NCBI GenBank assembly: GCA_028869395.1
Contig: JAGWSE010000272.1
Location: forward strand, 1-13,076
Length of the DNA stretch: 13,076 nt
DNA from: Alphaproteobacteria bacterium
GTDB lineage: Bacteria; Pseudomonadota; Alphaproteobacteria; Caulobacterales; Caulobacteraceae
Reading direction: 5' to 3'
In this document: positions 1 to 5,719 of the stretch, piece by piece
Layout of the letters: every line of letters begins with the position of its first letter
Numbering within the stretch: the stretch's first letter is position 1
Position numbers and translations under genes: made by a program
The notes under the pieces: generated by a model
The model's database searches: none
What the model saw: the letters and a program-made list of their open reading frames with translations, nothing else
What the model was told of the DNA's origin: nothing

Positions 1-3
1 AGC

Positions 4-34
4 TTGACCCTCACGTGGCGTGAGAGCCCACTCC
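4..34 (+). promoter_or_regulatory. MerR-type promoter/operator of the TipA-like regulator gene
   Basis: A -35 element TTGACC lies at 4-9. It is followed by a perfect inverted repeat CTCACG-TGG-CGTGAG at 10-24 and a poor -10 (CACTCC) at about 29-34. The spacing between -35 and -10 is 19 bp, longer than the standard 17. A dyad placed inside an over-long spacer is the hallmark of promoters activated by MerR-family proteins, which untwist the DNA to realign the two elements. The most likely regulator is the product of the gene directly downstream, i.e. autoregulation. The palindrome and -35 are seen; the weak -10 and the autoregulation are inferred. Confidence 0.75.
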
Positions 35-64
35 CTCCGTCCATCGGCAAGGGATCGATCGACG

Positions 65-844
65 GTGCGCGGGCATACGGTGAGCGAGGTGGCGAAGCTG
101 TCGGGCGTTTCCGTCCGCACGCTGCACCATTACGACGAACTGGGCCTGCTCAAGCCCGCTCACGTCGGCGCCAACGGGTATCGCTACTACGGCAAGGACG
201 AGCTGCTGCGCCTGCAGCAGATCCTCTTCCACCGGGAGCTCGGCTTCCCGCTGGAGGAGATCGCGAAGGTGCTGGACGCCGCCGGCTTCGATCGCGTGGC
301 GGCGCTGAAGGCCCATCGCGAGACCCTGGTCGCGCAGAGCTGGCGTTACCGCCGCCTGGTGCGCACCATCGACGAGACCCTCGCCGCCCTCGAAGGAGAG
401 ACGACCATGGACGAAAAGGGCATCTACGCCGGGTTCGACAACGACCCCGAAAGGCAGGCGGCGCGCGAGGCGCGGCTCGTCGAGCGGTTCGGGGACGGCG
501 TGCGGCCGGCGATCGAGCGCAGCCGCGAGATCGTCGCGAAGACCAGCAAGGCGGACTTCCGGGCGCGCAAGGCCGAACAGGACGCCATCGAGGCGGCGCT
601 GGTCGCAGGGCTCGCCGGCGGAACTCCCGCCGACACCGCCCATGTGCAGGCCCTCATGCGCCGGCACCATGCCTGGGTCGCGACCTGGTGGGGCGTCGCG
701 CCGGACGGGCCGCGCTTCGCGGGCCTCGGGCGGATGTACGTGGAGGATCCCGAGTTCCGGGCCCGCTACGAGGCGGTCGCGCCGGGGCTGGCCGACTACC
801 TCGCCGAGGCGATGCGTCTGTTCGCCGAGCGCGAGCTCGCCTAG
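65..844 (+). CDS. MerR-family transcriptional activator with C-terminal TipAS ligand-binding domain
   Basis: This 259-residue protein matches the size of Streptomyces TipAL (about 253). Residues 4-30 (HTVSEVAKLSGVSVRTLHHY) form the MerR helix-turn-helix, GYRYY at 38-42 is the wing, and 70-112 is the helical dimerisation segment. From residue 115 to the end is a TipAS-like domain, with Trp-rich HHAWVATWW and a conserved tail pattern (RMYVEDPEFRARYE...GLADYL). TipA-type proteins bind amphipathic drugs or peptides and activate their own and nearby genes. The GTG at 65 is preferred: AAGGG lies 11 nt upstream and the protein then starts directly at the HTH. The longer in-frame GTG at 20 lies inside the promoter palindrome. 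The protein has no cysteine, so covalent thiopeptide capture as in Streptomyces TipAS is not possible. It converges on the ArsR gene. Family confidence is high; the ligand is unknown. Confidence 0.9.
   Translation: MRGHTVSEVAKLSGVSVRTLHHYDELGLLKPAHVGANGYRYYGKDELLRLQQILFHRELGFPLEEIAKVLDAAGFDRVAALKAHRETLVAQSWRYRRLVRTIDETLAALEGETTMDEKGIYAGFDNDPERQAAREARLVERFGDGVRPAIERSREIVAKTSKADFRARKAEQDAIEAALVAGLAGGTPADTAHVQALMRRHHAWVATWWGVAPDGPRFAGLGRMYVEDPEFRARYEAVAPGLADYLAEAMRLFAERELA
407..844 (+). CDS. Possible internal-start product: stand-alone TipAS-like domain
   Basis: Within the MerR/TipA gene an in-frame ATG at 407 follows a strong Shine-Dalgarno sequence, AAGGAGAG at 393-400, with 6 nt spacing. This is better than the ribosome-binding site of the full-length start. 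Initiation here would give 145 residues lacking the DNA-binding domain. That matches the Streptomyces tipA system, where one mRNA yields TipAL and an independently translated TipAS of 144 residues that sequesters drug. The start and ribosome-binding site are seen; production of the short form is inference. Confidence 0.45.
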   Translation: MDEKGIYAGFDNDPERQAAREARLVERFGDGVRPAIERSREIVAKTSKADFRARKAEQDAIEAALVAGLAGGTPADTAHVQALMRRHHAWVATWWGVAPDGPRFAGLGRMYVEDPEFRARYEAVAPGLADYLAEAMRLFAERELA

Positions 845-1542
845 GCGGCCCGCGCAGGCGCCAGGTCCACGCCGAAGGCCTCGTGCAGGCCCTTCGCGCC
901 GGCCGGCGTGAGCACCGCCGAGCGGCCCTCGGCGCCGCGGGCGATCCAGCCGAGCTCGAACAGCCGCGCCAGCAGCCGGGCGGCCACTGCGCCGCCCAGG
1001 TGGCGCCGCCGCTCGGTCCAGTCGATGCAGGGCCGCAGCGGCGCGCGCCGCGCGGTGGTGACCCCAGAGAGGTCGACGCCCAGCGCCGTCAGTCGCCGCT
1101 CGCCTTCGCAGGTCAGCCGGTAGCGTTCGGGTCCGTCCGACACGACCAGGCCTTCCCGCTCGAAGGCGTCGGCGAGCGCCACGCCCAGTCGGCCGGCCAG
1201 ATGGTCGTAGCAGGTGCGTGCATCGCGCAGGCGCCGCGCCTGGGCCGAGAGCGGCGGCTCCAGCGCCTTGGGCGTCGGCGCGAGCTGCGACAGCGCCTCG
1301 AGCACCTGGGCCACCTTGGCGTCCGCCAGACTGTAGTAGCGGTGGCGACCCTGGCTCTTGACGGTCACCAGGCCGCCGGCCGTGAGCTTGGCGAGATGGT
1401 TGCTGGCGCCCTGGGGGGTGACGCCGGCGGCGCAGGCGAGCGCGGTGGCCGGCAGCGCCCGGCCGTCCATCAGCGCCTGCAGCATGGCGGCGCGCACCGG
1501 ATCGCCGATCAGGGAGGCGGGCGTGGCGATGTTGGCGTGCAT
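841..1542 (-). CDS. ArsR-family winged-helix regulator with long duplicated C-terminal region
   Basis: This 233-residue protein is about twice the length of classical ArsR/SmtB repressors. The N-terminal 80 residues are the ArsR winged helix: DPVRAAMLQALMDG at 14-27, recognition-helix region VTPQGASNHLAKL at 41-53, and wing GRHRYYSLAD at 65-74. Residues 109-227 appear to hold two related repeats. Each starts with Cys-x-Asp, runs through His-Leu-x-Gly, a helix and an LTxxG motif, and ends in GVDL. The ligand is unknown; Cys111/Cys172 and His114/His181 could bind metal or sense redox state, but this is speculation. The ATG at 1542 has no Shine-Dalgarno sequence. A TACAAT box about 7 nt upstream would put transcription start at the ATG, suggesting a leaderless message. 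Its TAG stop overlaps the stop of the convergent MerR gene. Confidence 0.85.
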   Translation of the reverse strand: MHANIATPASLIGDPVRAAMLQALMDGRALPATALACAAGVTPQGASNHLAKLTAGGLVTVKSQGRHRYYSLADAKVAQVLEALSQLAPTPKALEPPLSAQARRLRDARTCYDHLAGRLGVALADAFEREGLVVSDGPERYRLTCEGERRLTALGVDLSGVTTARRAPLRPCIDWTERRRHLGGAVAARLLARLFELGWIARGAEGRSAVLTPAGAKGLHEAFGVDLAPARAA

Positions 1543-1548
1543 GGGAAG

Positions 1549-1554
1549 ATTGTA
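1549..1554 (-). promoter_or_regulatory. Candidate -10 box for the ArsR-family gene (leaderless)
   Basis: On the minus strand TACAAT (5 of 6 to TATAAT) ends 6 nt before the ATG at 1542, so transcription would begin at or next to the start codon. This agrees with the lack of a Shine-Dalgarno sequence. No good -35 is visible. The region 17-20 bp upstream is occupied by the inverted repeat at 1574-1593. Confidence 0.4.
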
Positions 1555-1573
1555 GGCCCAAGCGGGCGCGATT

Positions 1574-1593
1574 GCTTCAGCCGGCGGTGAAGC
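1574..1593. repeat. Perfect inverted repeat between mutL and the ArsR gene (operator or mutL terminator stem)
   Basis: GCTTCA at 1574-1579 and TGAAGC at 1588-1593 are exact inverse complements around an 8-base centre. The repeat lies 7 bases after the mutL stop, where a -35 for the ArsR gene would be expected. It could be an ArsR autoregulatory operator, or the stem of a terminator for mutL, although no T-run follows on the minus strand. Confidence 0.4.
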
Positions 1594-1599
1594 GAGTTC

Positions 1600-3444
1600 T
1601 TACCGGCGTCCGAACAGCCGCTCGATGTCGGCGAGCTTGAGCTCCACGTAGGTCGGACGTCCGTGATTGCACTGGCCGGAGTGAGGCGTGGCCTCCATCT
1701 GCCGCAGCAGGGCGTTCATCTCCGGCGCGGAGAGCCTGCGGCCTGCGCGGACCGAGCCATGGCAGGCCATGGTCGAACAGACGTCCTCCAGCCGCTCCTT
1801 CAGCGCCAGGGCCTGACCGTTCTCGGCGAGGTCGTCGGCGATGTCGCGCACGAGGCCCGCAGCGTCGGTTTCGCCCAGCAGGGCCGGGACCTCGCGCACC
1901 AGCACTGCGCCCGGGCCGAACGGCTCGACGACGAGACCCAGTGCGGCGAGCTCCCCGGCGCGGGAGGCCACGCGCTCGGCCTCCGCCGGGTCCAGCTCGA
2001 CCACCTCCGGGAGAAGCAGCGCCTGGCGGGCGACGCCGCCGTCGGCCATCTCGGCCTTCATCCGCTCGTAGACCAGGCGCTCGTGGGCGGCGTGCTGGTC
2101 GACGATGACCACGCCGTCTCGGGTCTGGGCGACGATATAGGTCTCGTGCACCTGGGCGCGCGCGGCGCCCAGCGGGAAGTCCAGCGGATCGACGACGGGG
2201 GCGGCCGCGGCCTCCTCCGCCAGGCCGGGCGCGGACGGCGTCCAGGCCGGCTCGGCGCGGGCGGAGATCTCCGCCAGTCCGGGAAGCGTCGCCGCCGCTG
2301 CGGAAGAGTTGGGCGCCCAGCCGCCGGCGCGCCAGGCGGAGAAGCCCTGGGCGGACGGCGGCGGCGTCCAGCCGCCCGGCCGGAAGCCGCCCAGCGCCGC
2401 GCCGGAGACTGTGGTTGAGGCGCGGTGACCGGCCGCCGCCAGCGCATGACGCAGCGCGCCAATGATCAGCCCGCGCACCAGCCCGGGATCGCGGAACCTC
2501 ACCTCGGCCTTGGCCGGGTGCACGTTGACGTCGACGAGGCCCGGATCCAGTTCGACGTAGAGCGCGGCCAGCGGATGGCGGTCGCGCGCCAGGAAATCGG
2601 CGTAGGCCGCGCGGAGCGCGCCCTGCAGCAGCCGGTCGCGGACCGGGCGGCCGTTGACGAACAGGTACTGATGGGCGGCGTTGCCGCGGTTGTAGGTCGG
2701 CAGCCCCGCGAAGCCCGTCAGCCGCACGCCGTCGCGCTCCTGGTCGAGCTCGAGCGCATTGTCGGAGAACTCCCGCCCCATGACGGCGGAGAGGCGGGCG
2801 AGGCGGCCTTCGGGGCCGGGCCGCTCCGCAGGCAGGCGGAGCGTGCGGCGGCCGTCGAGGTCCAGGGTGAAGGAGACCGCCTCGTGCGCCATGGCCTGAC
2901 GCTTCAGCTCCTCGCCGATAGCCAGCGCCTCGGCGCGCTCGGACTTCATGAACTTCAGCCGCGCGGGGGTGGCGTAGAAGAGGTCCCGCACCTCGACGCG
3001 CGCGCCGTGCGGGCCGGGAAAGGCCGAGGGTGCGAGCGGGGCGACCGCGCCGGCGTCCACCAGGATGGCCGAGGCGTCGGCCTGGCCCCGGGCCCGCGAG
3101 GCGATCGACAGCCGCGCGACCGAGCCGATGGAGGGCAGGGCCTCGCCGCGGAAGCCGAGGGTCGCGATGCGCAGCAGGTCGTAGTCGCCGTCGTCGCCCG
3201 GCTTCAGCTTGGAGGTGGCGTGCCGCTCGACCGCCAGCGGCAGCTCGTCGGGGCCGATGCCCGAGCCATCGTCGGCCACGAGGATGCGGCTGAGGCCGCC
3301 GCCATCCGCCTGCACCTCCACGGCCGAGGCTCCCGCGTCGAGCGCGTTCTCGACGAGCTCCTTGACCGCGCTCGCAGGCCGCTCCACCACCTCGCCGGCG
3401 GCGATGCGGTTGATAAGCTCGGGCGGCAGACGGCGAATGGGCAT
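1600..3444 (-). CDS. mutL: DNA mismatch repair protein MutL (ATPase with endonuclease domain)
   Basis: MutL couples MutS mismatch recognition to strand incision. The 614-residue protein is full length. The N-terminal GHKL ATPase shows ELVENALDAGA (Asn33 binds Mg-ATP), DDGSGI at 58-63, RHATSKL at 74-80, GFRGEAL at 98-104 and DLFYATPARLKF at 154-165. A proline/alanine-rich linker spans about 345-420. The C-terminal dimerisation domain keeps the metal-dependent nicking-site motifs: DQHAAHERLVYE at 449-460 (DQHA-x2-E-x4-E), ACHGSVRAG at 560, CNHGRPT at 592 and terminal FGRR. It is therefore a self-nicking MutL, as expected in bacteria without MutH. The ATG at 3444 is chosen because it opens at the family-typical IRRLPPELINRIAAGEV; a weak AAAGG precedes it by 7 nt. 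It is divergent from the GumN-like gene. Confidence 0.98.
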   Translation of the reverse strand: MPIRRLPPELINRIAAGEVVERPASAVKELVENALDAGASAVEVQADGGGLSRILVADDGSGIGPDELPLAVERHATSKLKPGDDGDYDLLRIATLGFRGEALPSIGSVARLSIASRARGQADASAILVDAGAVAPLAPSAFPGPHGARVEVRDLFYATPARLKFMKSERAEALAIGEELKRQAMAHEAVSFTLDLDGRRTLRLPAERPGPEGRLARLSAVMGREFSDNALELDQERDGVRLTGFAGLPTYNRGNAAHQYLFVNGRPVRDRLLQGALRAAYADFLARDRHPLAALYVELDPGLVDVNVHPAKAEVRFRDPGLVRGLIIGALRHALAAAGHRASTTVSGAALGGFRPGGWTPPPSAQGFSAWRAGGWAPNSSAAAATLPGLAEISARAEPAWTPSAPGLAEEAAAAPVVDPLDFPLGAARAQVHETYIVAQTRDGVVIVDQHAAHERLVYERMKAEMADGGVARQALLLPEVVELDPAEAERVASRAGELAALGLVVEPFGPGAVLVREVPALLGETDAAGLVRDIADDLAENGQALALKERLEDVCSTMACHGSVRAGRRLSAPEMNALLRQMEATPHSGQCNHGRPTYVELKLADIERLFGRR

Positions 3445-3449
3445 GAAAT

Positions 3450-3463
3450 GGCCTTTGAAGGCC
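3450..3463. repeat. Inverted repeat in the mutL/GumN-like divergent spacer
   Basis: GGCCTT at 3450-3455 and AAGGCC at 3458-3463 are exact inverse complements around 2 bases. The repeat lies 5 bases upstream of the mutL ATG and covers its weak ribosome-binding site. It may be an operator acting on the divergent pair, or form a small hairpin in the mutL leader. A TATAGG/TATAGT element at 3469-3475 could serve as a -10 for either strand, but neither has a convincing -35. Confidence 0.35.
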
Positions 3464-3492
3464 GTCCACTATAGGGCGATTCCGGAGGCCCG

Positions 3493-4485
3493 ATGAGCGT
3501 GCGACATCGTCTCGGTCTCGCGGTGCTGGTCCTAGCGCTCGCCGGGCCGGCGGCCGCGCAGGCGCCGCCCCTGCCGTCGGGCTCGGTCCCGATCACCCCG
3601 GCGCGTCCCGCGCCGGACGATCCCGACGCGGTGATCGTCTCCGAGCTGGTGGTCGTGGCCCGCGAGAAGGGTCCGGCCTGGTGGACGGTCTCCAACGGGA
3701 CCTCGACCGTCTACGTCCTGGGCGTGCCTTCGATCGCGCCCAAGCACATGCAGTGGGACCGCACGGGCTTCGACCGGCGGCTGCAGGGCGCCAATGTCGT
3801 CATCCTGCCCTTCCAGGACGTGCGGGTGCGCTTCACCAACGCCTTCGGCGCGGCCTGGAACTACCTGCGCCTGCGGTCCTCGACGCCCTTCGAAGAGACG
3901 CTGGATCCCGCCGCGCGGGCGGCCTTCGCGGACGCCCGCACCCGGGTGGGCCAGCCGGCGAAGCGCTACGCCACCCGGAACCCCCTGGCGGCGGCCTTGC
4001 TGCTGATCAACGACTACCGAAACCGCTTCGACCTGACGAACACCGACCCGATCAAGCTGATCAAGGGCCTCAGCCAGGAGGCGCACATCCCGATCTGGCA
4101 GAAGAGCTACGACATCGCCCCGCAGCTCGGCGCGGTCATCCGCACGCCTAACGCCGCGGGCATGGGGTGCCTCGACCAGGTGATCGCCCAGATCCATGCC
4201 GGGCCGCAGGTGACGCTCGACGCCGCCAAGGCCTGGGCGCAGGGCGACGTGCCGGCCGCGCTCGGCAACGAGCGCACCTACGAGCGGTGCATCGCGCTGG
4301 TCCCGGGGGCCGCCGCCTTCGACAACCGCGTGAAGTCCGACCAGGTGGCGGAGATCGAGAAGGCGCTGCAGAAGCCCGGTCACGCTATCGCGGTGGTGCA
4401 GCTGCGGCCCCTGCTCAGTCAGGGCGGCGTGCTCGAGCGGCTGGAGGCGGCCGGCTTCACCGTCAAGACGCCGGGCGAAGCGTAG
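3493..4485 (+). CDS. Secreted TraB/GumN-like protein lacking family His motifs
   Basis: This 330-residue protein has a Sec signal peptide (hydrophobic 7-22, cleavage near A-Q-A at 22-24), so it is periplasmic or exported. The TraB/GumN (PF01963-type) layout is recognisable. PAWWTVSNGTSTVYVLGVPS at 61-80 corresponds to the usual first strand ending in G-T-x-H. QGANVVILP follows where the family normally has an acidic strand end, and IAVVQLRPLLSQGGVLERL at 299-317 corresponds to the terminal G-x-x-H-L-x-G-x-x-G-L segment. In both places the expected His is gone (GVPS; QLRPLL), and the usual Glu after the second strand is replaced by Pro. It is therefore probably not an active metalloprotease of the Tiki/TraB type. 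GGAGG 4 nt before the ATG at 3493 supports the start. Biological role unknown. Confidence 0.75.
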   Translation: MSVRHRLGLAVLVLALAGPAAAQAPPLPSGSVPITPARPAPDDPDAVIVSELVVVAREKGPAWWTVSNGTSTVYVLGVPSIAPKHMQWDRTGFDRRLQGANVVILPFQDVRVRFTNAFGAAWNYLRLRSSTPFEETLDPAARAAFADARTRVGQPAKRYATRNPLAAALLLINDYRNRFDLTNTDPIKLIKGLSQEAHIPIWQKSYDIAPQLGAVIRTPNAAGMGCLDQVIAQIHAGPQVTLDAAKAWAQGDVPAALGNERTYERCIALVPGAAAFDNRVKSDQVAEIEKALQKPGHAIAVVQLRPLLSQGGVLERLEAAGFTVKTPGEA

Positions 4486-4518
4486 GTTTTCCCGCCCACG
4501 GAAGGGGAGGGAAGGGTC

Positions 4519-5073
4519 CTAGAGCCCCGGCAGCTTGATCTTCCGCGGGCCTTCCCGGGAGATGATGATGTCCTTGCCGCCGGTGAGCTTGGCGATGCGC
4601 TGGGCCTCGGCCGCGGCGTCGACGGGGGCGGGCGTTTCCGCCGCCACCTCGGCGCCGGTCGCCTTGGCCTTGTCCGAGCGCCAGAACATCACCCGGTCGG
4701 CGAAGCTCTTGTCCTTGTGGGCGATGTCGCCGAACTCGTCGTCGACGACGTAGCGGATCAGCGGATCGGCCTTGTTGGCGCCGGCCTTGGCGACCAGCAG
4801 TTTTTCACCCTCGTCGCGGGCCTGGCCCTCGCGCTCGCCCAACAGGGCGAGTTGGGCGGCGCTCTCGGGTTGCAGTTCCTGCGGGCTCGGCATGCCGGGC
4901 GCGGGCGGACGCAGCGCGTAGTCGGGTGGCACCACGAGCGGCGCCTTGGTGACCACGCGGAACTCGTCGGGGACCACCTTGGTCATCCCCAGCGCCTGCT
5001 CGGTCGACTGGCATCCGGCCAGGCCAAACGCCGCGAGGATGGCGGACGCGGCGAGCACTTTGCTGACGCTCAT
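4519..5073 (-). CDS. DUF3035-family outer-membrane lipoprotein (BamF-like)
   Basis: This 184-residue lipoprotein has signal peptide 1-20 and lipobox LAGC, with lipidated Cys21. Gln at +2 fits delivery to the outer membrane. After the lipobox comes the DUF3035 signature VPDEFRVVTKAPLVVPPDY at 34-52, followed by a charged helical region and a C-terminal RKIKLPGL tail. From memory, DUF3035 proteins carry the name BamF, an alphaproteobacterial accessory of the beta-barrel assembly complex; I hold that name with moderate confidence. The reading frame stays open another 40 codons upstream, but the ATG at 5073 is chosen because it gives an ideal signal peptide; its ribosome-binding site is weak (GGGAG 12 nt away). 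It lies 121 bp after lspA on the same strand and is itself a substrate of the Lgt/LspA lipoprotein pathway. Confidence 0.82.
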   Translation of the reverse strand: MSVSKVLAASAILAAFGLAGCQSTEQALGMTKVVPDEFRVVTKAPLVVPPDYALRPPAPGMPSPQELQPESAAQLALLGEREGQARDEGEKLLVAKAGANKADPLIRYVVDDEFGDIAHKDKSFADRVMFWRSDKAKATGAEVAAETPAPVDAAAEAQRIAKLTGGKDIIISREGPRKIKLPGL

Positions 5074-5162
5074 GGACTTGAAGGACTCCCTGGCCGCCCC
5101 CGGCCTCTGCCAGACGTGGATAACCCAAACGGCCGGGCCCGCCAACACGCCCGTCCGGTGTC

Positions 5163-5177
5163 CGATTGCCACAATCG
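5163..5177. repeat. Inverted repeat between lspA and the lipoprotein gene
   Basis: CGATTG-CCA-CAATCG is a perfect dyad with 6-base arms and a 3-base centre. It lies 18 bases past the lspA stop and about 90 bases before the lipoprotein ATG. No T-run follows on the minus strand, so it is a poor terminator and could be an operator. Chance occurrence is possible. Confidence 0.3.
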
Positions 5178-5194
5178 ATCTCCGCGGCGGCATA

Positions 5195-5719
5195 TCACCG
5201 GGATGTGTCCGGATCCGCCGCCGCCGACGGGGCGTCGGGCTGCTCGCGCCGCAGGCTGTCCAGCAGGAGCGCGATGACGCCGATGGTGATGGCGCTGTCG
5301 GCGATGTTGAACACCCAGGGAAAGAAGCCGATGCGCTGGACGTCGATGAAGTCGACGACGAAGCCGAAGCGGGCGCGGTCGATGGCGTTGCCGACCGCGC
5401 CGCCGGCGATCAGGCCGTAGCCCAGCGCCTGCAGGACGCGATGGGCGCGCCGGGCCCACCAGACGATCAGCGCGGCCACGATCAGCGAGAACGCGACGAG
5501 GCCCCACCGCGCGAGGTCCTGTTGCGCGCGCAGGAAGCCGAAGCTGACGCCGGTGTTCGGCACGAAGGTGAAGTGCAGCGGGCCCAGCACCGGGAGGCTC
5601 GGCCGGTCCTCGAGCTTGAGGACGCGAACGATCCAGTATTTCACCGCCTGGTCGAGGACGATGACGAGGGCGGCGAGACTGTATGCGCTCCAGCCCGGGC
5701 GGGTGATCGATCGGTTCAT
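5195..5719 (-). CDS. lspA: Lipoprotein signal peptidase (signal peptidase II)
   Basis: LspA is the inner-membrane aspartic peptidase that removes the signal peptide of diacylglyceryl-modified prolipoproteins. The 174-residue protein has the usual four hydrophobic segments. Conserved blocks are VLDQAVK at 21-27, FVPNTGVSFGF at 52-62, GNAIDR at 110-115 with catalytic Asp114, VVDFID at 121-126 and FNIADSAI at 137-144 with catalytic Asp141. The ATG at 5719 overlaps the ileS stop as ATGA, so translation is probably coupled to ileS. A longer in-frame reading into ileS exists but adds only non-family sequence. The next gene downstream encodes a lipoprotein, a likely substrate. Confidence 0.97.
   Translation of the reverse strand: MNRSITRPGWSAYSLAALVIVLDQAVKYWIVRVLKLEDRPSLPVLGPLHFTFVPNTGVSFGFLRAQQDLARWGLVAFSLIVAALIVWWARRAHRVLQALGYGLIAGGAVGNAIDRARFGFVVDFIDVQRIGFFPWVFNIADSAITIGVIALLLDSLRREQPDAPSAAADPDTSR

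Noticed and set aside
20..64. Upstream GTG at 20 as start of the MerR gene
   Set aside because: It lies inside the promoter palindrome and adds 15 residues with no MerR similarity. The HTH starts directly after the GTG at 65.
11..1561. Very long minus-strand open frame across both regulator genes
   Set aside because: Arg/Ala/Gly-rich low-complexity translation in a different frame from the recognisable MerR and ArsR proteins. It is a high-GC shadow of real coding sequence.
1577..3474. Long frames on both strands overlapping mutL
   Set aside because: mutL is intact in its own frame with ATPase and endonuclease motifs. The alternatives have shadow-like composition and no ribosome-binding site.
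4486..4518. Possible bidirectional terminator between the convergent GumN-like and lipoprotein genes
   Set aside because: Only a 5-bp TTCCC/GGGAA stem with a long loop can be drawn and there is no proper T-run after it, so it was not called.
5115..5123. DnaA-box-like CGTGGATAA (TTATCCACG on the minus strand) between lspA and the lipoprotein gene
   Set aside because: One mismatch to TTATCCACA, single copy, no cluster of boxes or AT-rich unwinding region. It is not an origin; a lone site is likely chance.
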